Part shown: piece after piece, positions 1 to 5,316 of the stretch
Numbering within the stretch: the stretch's first letter is position 1
How the letters are laid out: every line of letters starts with the position of its first letter
The notes under the pieces: model-generated
What the model was told of the DNA's origin: nothing
What the model saw: the letters and a program-made list of their open reading frames with translations, nothing else
Databases searched by the model: none
Assembly: GCA_026391235.1 (NCBI GenBank)
Contig: JAPLDV010000417.1
Coordinates: forward strand, 1 to 5,316
Length of the DNA stretch: 5,316 nucleotides
From: Bacteroidia bacterium
GTDB lineage: Bacteria; Bacteroidota; Bacteroidia; Bacteroidales; UBA12481
Direction: 5' to 3'
Program-made: the position numbers and the translations under genes

Positions 1-796
1 AATCATTGCCATCACGGATGAGAAAAAAGGTGCACTGCGAAAACTCGCCAACCAGTTGGGTTACAAAACCTTTGTTATTCCTGATGATGTGGGCGGCCGC
101 TATTCGGTTCTCAGCCCGGTTGGACTGGTTCCGGTTGCCATTGCAGGATTCTCTGTCGGAGCCATGCTCGAAGGTGCCCGCGAGATGATGAATGCCTCGG
201 AAAATGATATGAGCCTTGCTACCGATCCCGTGGCTCGCTATGCTGCGGCCCGGAATGCTTTCTACAATCAGGGCAAAGGAACAGAGGTTCTCTGCAGCTT
301 TAATCCTGAGCTCCACTATATTGCCGAATGGTGGAAACAACTGTTCGGCGAAAGCGAAGGCAAAGAAGGCAAAGGTATTTTCCCGGCTGTCGCCGAATAT
401 ACCACCGACCTCCATTCGATGGGGCAATTTATGCAGGAAGGACCGAGAAATCTATTCGAAACAATTCTGATACCCAAAGAAGCCGGCGACGATTTGCAAA
501 TTCCGGAAGATCATCAGGATCTCGACGGATTGAATTTTCTGGCTGGCCGGGAATTATCGTATGTGAATGAAGCCGCCTGCCATGGCACCACCCTCGCACA
601 CGTGGCTGGCGGAGTCCCGGTAATCAGGATTCTTTTCGATCGGGTCGATGAAAACAGCTTGGGAAGCCTTTTCTATTTCTTCGAAAAAAGTTGTGCAATA
701 AGCGGTTACGAATTAAGTGTCAACCCGTTCGATCAGCCAGGAGTGGAATTGTATAAAAATAATATGTTCCGCTTGTTAAAAAAGCCCGGCTATTGA
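1..796 (+). CDS. pgi: Glucose-6-phosphate isomerase, C-terminal part (5' end outside window)
   Basis: The enzyme interconverts glucose 6-phosphate and fructose 6-phosphate in the cytoplasm (glycolysis and gluconeogenesis). The reading frame is open from base 2, before any start codon, so the gene enters from the left; 264 codons remain. The short bacterial PGI form is about 450 residues, so roughly the N-terminal 40% is missing. In fragment numbering, residues 28-41 (DDVGGRYSVLSPVG) fit PGI signature 1 and LSVNPFDQPGVELYK (about 238-252) fits signature 2. By family knowledge the catalytic residues should be the Glu in LFGESEGK (about 117), the His in TTDLHSMGQ (about 138) and the Lys ending signature 2 (252); all are present. 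No frameshift is seen. The TGA stop at 794-796 overlaps the end of the convergent SGNH gene. The TTG at 56 is an internal Leu codon of this frame and not a start. The family call is very secure. Confidence 0.97.
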   Translation, partial: IIAITDEKKGALRKLANQLGYKTFVIPDDVGGRYSVLSPVGLVPVAIAGFSVGAMLEGAREMMNASENDMSLATDPVARYAAARNAFYNQGKGTEVLCSFNPELHYIAEWWKQLFGESEGKEGKGIFPAVAEYTTDLHSMGQFMQEGPRNLFETILIPKEAGDDLQIPEDHQDLDGLNFLAGRELSYVNEAACHGTTLAHVAGGVPVIRILFDRVDENSLGSLFYFFEKSCAISGYELSVNPFDQPGVELYKNNMFRLLKKPGY

Positions 797-2235
797 TTCT
801 TTTGCTGAAGCATCCAGATGGCATCCTTGCTTATCTGCTCATCTACTGATATTTTATTAATGAGGGCCTTTTCACGGATCTGTTTCATCCACAAGGTATC
901 TTTCAGAATATTCATCCGGAAATAGCCGGCATCATGGGGAATTTTACCCGCCTGATCAGCCTGCCAGAACAGATAATCAGCATGGGCGGTAAGTTTCTCC
1001 TGCATCAGAGTACCCGAATAATCCGCCTGCTGCTGAATATCATCAAATAATGTAAAATACCTGACTATTTCACGCATAAAATCATACCGGTATTCCATTA
1101 TTGCATCAGGATAATAATACCGATATAAAACATCGGTAAAATCCCAGTCGAACCGGTGATAGAAGCGCTCGGTAACCATAATCAGAACCAGATCCATCCC
1201 TTCAACCGTTTCCGGGACATTCAGCGAGCCGGTATCCTTCGGAGCCTTCCAGCTATCCGGGTAAATGTTGTTGTTGTAATACCAGAAAGCTTCATTGGCA
1301 AAAGCCCCGGCGGGAATCTTAGCTTCGAGAACGTTAAAATAATAGCTGTCGGATATTACAAGTACCCTGGGTTTTCGAATGGAATCTTTCGCGGCAAAAT
1401 GGAAAACAGGATAGGCCATTTTCGGATGCCTGGGAGCCATCATCAGGTTCATGACATTTACCACGTCGCTATCGGTATCGCGCAAACTATCAGATAATTC
1501 CACGCGATCAATGATCAGGTCGGGAACAGTCAGATGAAGAGTTCCGTTGATAAATCCAAGAAGGGTGTCGGCTGCCAGAACCATGCCACCGTTCGACCAG
1601 TGAGTCCCCCCTTTGGGATACAAGGGATAAGGAGCTGAACTCTTTTTATCCTTAAACAACCGGTTGAGGTCGAGTAACGGAATCCCATTTTGATCAGATT
1701 CTCTTATAATAGCTTGATAATTAGTGTTTTCCGACTTAAACCGCATGAACCTTGATGGTATCATTTCAGGATGATAAGTGGCTTTCCCCGGTTCCAGAAT
1801 GATGGCAATCTTAACACCCAGCTTTGCAAGGGTATCAGAAACCTGTTTCAGGCGATTAAACTTCTGATTCCAATAATAATCACCCAGATAGTCACGGCCG
1901 GTATAGGACCGGATATAATCTGATTCAAACAGATAACGGTGCTTTCCAACAACCACCCCGGAAGCATTAGCCTTATTGTAAATGATATATTCAAGTTGAT
2001 TTTTGAGCCTGATCAAAGCCGGTCGAAATCCTAAATGCTCTTCAGTGGCACGGGTGAACTGAACCTGAAATTTGTCGGCAAACCAGCTTTTTACGCTGAA
2101 CCTGGGATAAACGGCGGGATTGGCCTGTCCATCAAGGCTTTTCAACTTGAACAGGCCATATTTCTGCTGGAACACCGGTGCAAGGAGGATGAGCATCAGA
2201 AAAAGGAAGGTCGCCGTTTTCAGTTTCTGGTTCAT
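790..2235 (-). CDS. AlgX/AlgJ-like SGNH-fold O-acetyltransferase partner protein
   Basis: This 481-residue protein probably works outside the inner membrane, placing acyl groups supplied by the MBOAT protein encoded just upstream. Residues 4-21 form a hydrophobic segment after a Lys-containing start, so it is a signal anchor or uncleaved signal peptide with the rest outside. Motifs resemble alginate acetylation proteins AlgJ and AlgX: GKHRYLFESD (97-106), GGTHWSNGG (209-217) and VLVISDSYYFN (291-301). By analogy His212 and Ser297 would be catalytic. The Asp of the DxHW motif in AlgX is Gly210 here. The region after about 370 is rich in Tyr, Phe and charged residues and I recognise no domain in it. 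The ATG at 2235 lies 3 bp after the MBOAT stop with no clear Shine-Dalgarno, which suggests translational coupling. The TAG stop overlaps the pgi end by 7 bp. The family is fairly certain; the glycan acceptor is unknown, and a hydrolytic or binding role is possible. Confidence 0.85.
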   Translation of the reverse strand: MNQKLKTATFLFLMLILLAPVFQQKYGLFKLKSLDGQANPAVYPRFSVKSWFADKFQVQFTRATEEHLGFRPALIRLKNQLEYIIYNKANASGVVVGKHRYLFESDYIRSYTGRDYLGDYYWNQKFNRLKQVSDTLAKLGVKIAIILEPGKATYHPEMIPSRFMRFKSENTNYQAIIRESDQNGIPLLDLNRLFKDKKSSAPYPLYPKGGTHWSNGGMVLAADTLLGFINGTLHLTVPDLIIDRVELSDSLRDTDSDVVNVMNLMMAPRHPKMAYPVFHFAAKDSIRKPRVLVISDSYYFNVLEAKIPAGAFANEAFWYYNNNIYPDSWKAPKDTGSLNVPETVEGMDLVLIMVTERFYHRFDWDFTDVLYRYYYPDAIMEYRYDFMREIVRYFTLFDDIQQQADYSGTLMQEKLTAHADYLFWQADQAGKIPHDAGYFRMNILKDTLWMKQIREKALINKISVDEQISKDAIWMLQQKNQ

Positions 2236-2238
2236 GAT

Positions 2239-3666
2239 TTAAAACCGGAAATAAATAAATGGATTAAAGCCGGAAGTGGTTAAGGAAGCCATGCAATATA
2301 CCAGCAGGATAATTGCAATCAAGCCGCCAACCCAGGTTTTCCGGGTAGAATAGGGAACTTTCAGCTGTTTTTCCTGCCAGCCCTCGATTCCCCGGATGGT
2401 GCCGAAAAAGCCGAAGAAAGCAGCGAGTAACAGGATAACCCAGAACTGTGTATCAAATCTCCAGGCCGGGAACCCTCCATCAAAGGAGAACATCTTTTTA
2501 AGATATAAGCCAGCCTGATGCAGATCGGTGGACCGGAAGAGCACCCATCCTACCAGGGTAATCAGGTAGGTAAGAATGACCGAAGGAATTTTCCCGATTC
2601 TTGCCGTAAACCGGATCAGGAAAAGCCGGTCGAGAACCAGGAACAGACCATGAAATCCACCCCATACCACAAAATTCCACGCCGCCCCGTGCCACAATCC
2701 TGATATCAGAAAAACCAGCCACAGATTTAAAAAGAGCCTGGCTTTGGTTTTTACGCGGCTCCCGCCGAGAGGGATGTATAGGTAGTCCTTCATCCAACGG
2801 CCCAGCGTCATGTGCCACCGGCGCCAGAATTCAGTAATATTCCTGGAGATATAGGGATTGTTGAAGTTCTCGGGAAAAGTAAACCCGATCATCTTCCCAA
2901 TTCCGATAGCCATATCTGAATATCCCGAGAAATCATAATATATCTGGAATGAATAGGCGATAATACCGATCCAGGCGATCGGGGTTGTTACATTTAGCGG
3001 ACCGAGTGCAAAAATTCGATCAACCTCAGCACCCAGAACATTGGCAATCAGTACCTTTTTCGCCAGCCCGATGATAAACCGGAACATTCCCAGCAAACGG
3101 TTATCGGTTGTTTCAGAAGCCCTTCGGTCGACAATCTGATCGGCGATTTCATGATACCGGACGATCGGACCTGCAATCAGTTTAGGGAATAAAATAATAT
3201 ACAGCTGGTAATCCCAAAATCGGGTGAGAGGAGGCTGCACACGCCGGTAAACATCCACAACATAAGTAACCGTTTCAAAAGTATAGAACGATATTCCGAT
3301 TGGCAGGATCAGCTTGGACCAATGTATGCCATTGATTCCGAAAGCTTTGAGCAGGACATCGAAATTCTCGATGAAGAAATTGGAGTATTTGAAATAGAAC
3401 AGAAGTCCGAGGTTGACCGAAACCGACAATGTCAGCAGCAGCCGGCGATGGAGTTTACTTTTAGATGCGGCCATCCATTTGACCAGGTGGAAATCGAGGA
3501 AAGTGGTGCTAAGGATCACAAAAATGAACTTCGGGGCACCCCAGCTATAAAAGAAAATGCTAGCGAAAAGTGCCAGCCAGTTCCTGTATTTATTGGGAAT
3601 GAGGAAATATGCCAAAAGGAAAACCGGTAAAAACCAAATCAGAAACAAACTGCTGCTGAATACCAT
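2239..3666 (-). CDS. MBOAT family membrane O-acyltransferase, AlgI-like
   Basis: This 475-residue polytopic inner-membrane protein belongs to the AlgI/DltB/PatA branch of the MBOAT family. These proteins take acyl groups, usually acetyl, from a cytoplasmic donor and pass them outward for glycan or wall modification. There are about ten to twelve hydrophobic segments from residue 5 to 462. Conserved family blocks appear in order: LPIGISFYTFETVTY (121-135), FPKLIAGPIVRY (160-171), YYDFSGYSDMAIGIG (243-257), NFNNPY (267-272), WRRWHMTLGRWMKDYLYIPL (281-300) and SGLWHGAAWNFVVWGG (322-337). His326 in WHGA is the expected catalytic His; His285 is the second conserved one. Length matches AlgI-type proteins and nothing looks truncated. 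The start is ATG at 3666, preceded by GGTAAGAAT rather than a strong Shine-Dalgarno. The stop is 3 bp before the SGNH partner gene, the usual two-gene arrangement of such systems. The substrate cannot be read from sequence; no alginate or capsule genes are in view. Confidence 0.95.
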   Translation of the reverse strand: MVFSSSLFLIWFLPVFLLAYFLIPNKYRNWLALFASIFFYSWGAPKFIFVILSTTFLDFHLVKWMAASKSKLHRRLLLTLSVSVNLGLLFYFKYSNFFIENFDVLLKAFGINGIHWSKLILPIGISFYTFETVTYVVDVYRRVQPPLTRFWDYQLYIILFPKLIAGPIVRYHEIADQIVDRRASETTDNRLLGMFRFIIGLAKKVLIANVLGAEVDRIFALGPLNVTTPIAWIGIIAYSFQIYYDFSGYSDMAIGIGKMIGFTFPENFNNPYISRNITEFWRRWHMTLGRWMKDYLYIPLGGSRVKTKARLFLNLWLVFLISGLWHGAAWNFVVWGGFHGLFLVLDRLFLIRFTARIGKIPSVILTYLITLVGWVLFRSTDLHQAGLYLKKMFSFDGGFPAWRFDTQFWVILLLAAFFGFFGTIRGIEGWQEKQLKVPYSTRKTWVGGLIAIILLVYCMASLTTSGFNPFIYFRF

Positions 3667-3679
3667 ATTCTTACCGGTT

Positions 3680-3691
3680 TACCCGAAGGTA
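3680..3691 (-). other. Intercistronic mini-hairpin with a UUCG tetraloop
   Basis: On the - strand, TACC-TTCG-GGTA gives a 4-bp stem closed by C(UUCG)G, an unusually stable RNA tetraloop type. It occupies the 28-bp gap between the P-loop gene stop and the MBOAT start, beginning 3 bases after the TAA. No T-tract follows, so termination is unlikely. It could protect or separate message segments, or be chance. Confidence 0.4.
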
Positions 3692-3694
3692 TAT

Positions 3695-5032
3695 TTATTT
3701 GATGTGCGTTTGAACGAAATCTCGCAAAACTCCTGTCAGGTCCGGTAATCCAATCTCCTGCAAATCATAGAAAACTCTGGTATTAGGCTTTTTGATCCGT
3801 ATGATCCGGTTCAGATCAATCGGAGTGCCGATAATCACCGAATCACAATCGGTTTTATTTATAGTGGCTTCCAGGTCTTTTAACTGCTGTTTACCATAAC
3901 CCATCGCCGGCAGCAATCTGCCGATGTTCGGATACAATTCGAATGTTTCTGATAATTTGCCAACGGTGAACGGCCTCGGGTCCACCTCTTCTGCTGCTCC
4001 GAATTTGCGTGCGGCAACCACTCCGGCGCCAATTTTCATCTCCCCGTGGGTAAGGGTCGGGCCATCTTCAACAACCAGAACGCGTTTGCCGCGAATGAGT
4101 GACGGATCATCCACCCGGATCGGCGACGCTCCGTCAACTACGATAGCCTTCGGATTAACGGCTGCGATATTTTCACGAACTTTCTGAACATCCTCCGGAC
4201 GGGCAGTATCGATCTTATTGATAACCACCACGTCGGCCAGCCTCAGGTTAACCTCGCCGGGGTAATACGATAATTCATGACCGGCACGATGCGGATCAAC
4301 AACTGTAATCGTAAGGTCAGGCTTGTAAAAAGAGAAATCATTATTCCCGCCGTCCCATAAAATCACATCGCATCCTTTCGGATCTTTTTCGGCTTCACGC
4401 AGAATAGCCTCATAATCAACACCTGCATAGATAACGTTTCCGCGAACCACATGCGGTTCATATTCTTCCATCTCCTCAACCGTACATTTGTTCTTTTCCA
4501 GATCAGCAACCTCGGCATACCGCTGAACCTTCTGGGCAACCAGGTCGCCATAAGGCATAGGATGACGGACTGCCACCACATTCAAACCCATACCCATGAG
4601 AATCTCGATAACCTTTCTCGAGGTCTGGCTCTTGCCGCAACCCGTACGAGATGCCACAACAGCAATAACAGGCTTTACACTTTTAATCATGGTGCCTTTT
4701 GGCCCCAGCAGTGCGAAGTTAGCTCCACAGGCATTTACCAATGCGCTGACAGCCATCACCCTTGCGTAAGGCACGTCGCTGTAAGAAAACACACAACTGT
4801 CCACATCATATTTAGCTATAAGTGCTGGAAGTTCGTGCTGTGAAAAAATCGGGATCCCATCAGGATATAAATTACCTGCAAGCTCTGCAGGGTATTTACG
4901 CCCGTCAATATCGGGAATCTGGGCAGCGGTAAATGCCACCACTTCATATTCCGAATGATCCCGGTAATAAGTGTTGAAATTGTGAAAATCACGACCGGCA
5001 GCACCGATAATAATGATTCGTTTCCTCGACAT
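3695..5032 (-). CDS. P-loop NTPase related to cyclic 2,3-diphosphoglycerate synthetase (COG2403-type predicted GTPase)
   Basis: This 445-residue soluble protein resembles the archaeal enzyme that closes 2,3-diphosphoglycerate into its cyclic form using ATP, and the bacterial proteins annotated as 'predicted GTPase' by that similarity. The N-terminal domain (about 1-115) opens with a Rossmann-like strand and glycine turn, RIIIIGAAGRDFHNFN (5-20). A second, P-loop domain follows: SRTGCGKS (128-135, Lys134) as Walker A, VILWDGGNND (223-232) as a Walker B/DxxG-like strand, and VVVINKID (268-275) with an NKxD guanine-specificity motif. The C-terminal part (about 315-445) includes a VIIGTPIDLNRII stretch. 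The NKID motif hints at GTP, but this is inference. Start ATG at 5032 is fixed by AAGGAGG four bases upstream. The MBOAT gene follows after 28 bp, so they may share a transcript. No membrane segment or signal peptide is evident. Family membership is fairly sure; the reaction in bacteria is not established, so no gene symbol is given. Confidence 0.85.
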   Translation of the reverse strand: MSRKRIIIIGAAGRDFHNFNTYYRDHSEYEVVAFTAAQIPDIDGRKYPAELAGNLYPDGIPIFSQHELPALIAKYDVDSCVFSYSDVPYARVMAVSALVNACGANFALLGPKGTMIKSVKPVIAVVASRTGCGKSQTSRKVIEILMGMGLNVVAVRHPMPYGDLVAQKVQRYAEVADLEKNKCTVEEMEEYEPHVVRGNVIYAGVDYEAILREAEKDPKGCDVILWDGGNNDFSFYKPDLTITVVDPHRAGHELSYYPGEVNLRLADVVVINKIDTARPEDVQKVRENIAAVNPKAIVVDGASPIRVDDPSLIRGKRVLVVEDGPTLTHGEMKIGAGVVAARKFGAAEEVDPRPFTVGKLSETFELYPNIGRLLPAMGYGKQQLKDLEATINKTDCDSVIIGTPIDLNRIIRIKKPNTRVFYDLQEIGLPDLTGVLRDFVQTHIK

Positions 5033-5036
5033 AAAG

Positions 5037-5043
5037 CCTCCTT
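5037..5043 (-). promoter_or_regulatory. Strong Shine-Dalgarno sequence of the P-loop gene
   Basis: On the - strand the bases read AAGGAGG, followed by CTTT and then ATG at 5032. It is a full anti-SD match at 4-nt spacing, slightly short but workable, and it decides the start of the P-loop gene. The MBOAT and SGNH starts have no comparable site. Confidence 0.85.
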
Positions 5044-5073
5044 AATCTTGTTTTTACCATTTTTTTACTGCCG

Positions 5074-5081
5074 CAAATATA
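5074..5081 (-). promoter_or_regulatory. Possible Bacteroidota-type -7 promoter box (TATATTTG)
   Basis: The - strand reads TATATTTG, matching the TAnnTTTG -7 consensus known from Bacteroidota. It lies in the only sizeable gap, about 40 bases upstream of the P-loop start, and is followed by an A-rich leader that ends in the Shine-Dalgarno. I could not find a convincing -33 TTTG at the usual 19-21 base spacing; the nearest candidate is TTCG, too close. The gap is A/T-rich, so chance occurrence is possible. Confidence 0.35.
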
Positions 5082-5086
5082 TAAGT

Positions 5087-5101
5087 TTCGGGCTAACCGA
5101 A
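5087..5101 (-). other. Small inverted repeat between rodA and the P-loop gene
   Basis: TTCGG and CCGAA form a perfect 5-bp stem around a 5-base loop, starting 19 bp past the rodA stop codon. On the transcribed (-) strand it is followed by ACTTATATATTTG rather than a T-run, so it is a poor intrinsic terminator. It sits just upstream of the candidate -7 box and could be a weak rodA 3' hairpin, a protein-binding site, or chance. Confidence 0.3.
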
Positions 5102-5120
5102 TCATGATATAAATCTATGT

Positions 5121-5316
5121 TCAGGAAACAATCTGATACCGGTCGGTATCCAGCCTTAAAAAGATAAACAGCATCAGAGTAAATGCCCAGAGGGATGATC
5201 CCCCGTAACTAAAAAAAGGCAATGGTATCCCTATAACCGGAACGATACCGATAGTCATGCCGATATTTATGGCAAAATGGAAGAAAATGATCGAGGCTAC
5301 CCCGTAACCGTAAACC
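5121..5316 (-). CDS. rodA: RodA, C-terminal fragment (5' end outside window)
   Basis: RodA is a SEDS-family inner-membrane peptidoglycan glycosyltransferase that polymerises wall strands for cell elongation, working with a class B penicillin-binding protein. Only the last 64 codons are present, read from the right edge to TGA at 5121-5123. They contain NIGMTIGIVPVIGIPLPF followed directly by FSYGGSS, which fits the FtsW/RodA/SpoVE signature at every position I checked. The preceding VASIIFFHFAINIG and the wording PVIGIPLPFFSYGG are closer to RodA than to FtsW, which typically has P..G..LP with Lys-Gly wording. A final hydrophobic helix (WAFTLMLFIFL) and a short charged tail ending DTDRYQIVS complete the protein, an ordinary C-terminus. 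The gene lies on the same strand as, and 88 bp upstream of, the P-loop gene. Confidence 0.93.
   Translation of the reverse strand, partial: VYGYGVASIIFFHFAINIGMTIGIVPVIGIPLPFFSYGGSSLWAFTLMLFIFLRLDTDRYQIVS
5135..5150. repeat. Near-perfect palindrome in the last rodA codons
   Basis: GATACCG and CGGTATC are perfect 7-base inverted arms separated by only GT. As RNA it would fold as a 6-bp stem with a 4-base loop. It lies within the codons for the tail residues LDTDRYQI of RodA, 12-27 bases before the stop, and no T-run follows. Confidence 0.35.

Noticed and set aside
770..800. Possible intrinsic terminator at the convergent gene ends (AGCCGGGCTTTTTT on the - strand, GCTT/AAGC on the + strand).
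   Set aside because: The - strand stem is only 3 bp with a 3-base loop, and the + strand stem is 4 bp with no T-run, so neither is a credible terminator.
1156..1497. Open + strand frame of 113 codons opposite the SGNH gene.
   Set aside because: It is the antisense shadow of a well-supported gene, its product has no recognisable family, and no start signals are evident.
2498..2818. Second - strand frame of 106 codons inside the MBOAT gene.
   Set aside because: It overlaps the catalytic MBOAT blocks in another frame and has no recognisable protein features.
4451..4843. Open + strand frame of 130 codons opposite the P-loop gene.
   Set aside because: The composition (Cys/His/Asn-rich, no motif) is that of an antisense frame; the - strand gene there has clear nucleotide-binding motifs.
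4990..5060. A small upstream frame on the - strand, starting at an ATG at 5060-5058 and running 23 codons out of frame into the P-loop gene.
   Set aside because: It has no Shine-Dalgarno, starts in an A-run, spans the strong ribosome site of the real gene, and encodes an Arg/Tyr-rich peptide of no recognisable kind.
1..5316. Search for a defence island, phage remnant, insertion sequence, CRISPR array or RNA gene.
   Set aside because: No transposase, integrase, terminal repeats, regular spaced repeats, or tRNA/rRNA-like sequence was recognised; the window is almost fully taken up by intact or edge-cut genes.

Overview
This 5.3 kb chromosomal window holds five protein-coding genes and almost no non-coding DNA. 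One gene, glucose-6-phosphate isomerase (pgi), lies on the + strand and is cut by the left edge. The other four lie on the - strand. In their transcription order, which runs right to left, they are: the C-terminal end of rodA (cut by the right edge), a P-loop protein related to cyclic 2,3-diphosphoglycerate synthetase, an AlgI-type MBOAT membrane O-acyltransferase, and an AlgX/AlgJ-type SGNH partner protein. I see no tRNA, rRNA, CRISPR array, insertion sequence or phage gene.

Organism: the protein types, the short bacterial form of PGI, the A/T-rich leader and a TAnnTTTG-like box upstream of the P-loop gene suggest a member of the Bacteroidota or the wider FCB group. This is inference from general resemblance. 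One start carries a strong AAGGAGG Shine-Dalgarno sequence, which is less common in classical Bacteroidota, so the assignment stays tentative.

Layout: pgi (1-796, +) converges on the SGNH gene (790-2235, -), and the two stop ends overlap by 7 bp. The SGNH gene starts 3 bp after the stop of the MBOAT gene (2239-3666, -), so the two are almost certainly co-transcribed and probably translationally coupled. The MBOAT gene follows the P-loop gene (3695-5032, -) after 28 bp, which include a small hairpin with a UUCG loop. The rodA end (5121-5316, -) is separated from the P-loop gene by 88 bp. This is the only gap with room for a promoter.

How the genes fit together: the MBOAT/SGNH pair has the arrangement of alginate-type O-acetylation machines. 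In these, the membrane protein moves acetyl groups across the inner membrane and the anchored SGNH protein places them on a glycan outside. No glycosyltransferase, polymerase or export gene is present, so the acceptor is unknown. The P-loop protein has no established bacterial role. RodA (cell-wall polymerisation) and PGI (sugar-phosphate metabolism) look like housekeeping neighbours. The least explained points are the P-loop protein beside an acetylation pair, and the SGNH protein having Gly where alginate-type enzymes have their catalytic Asp.
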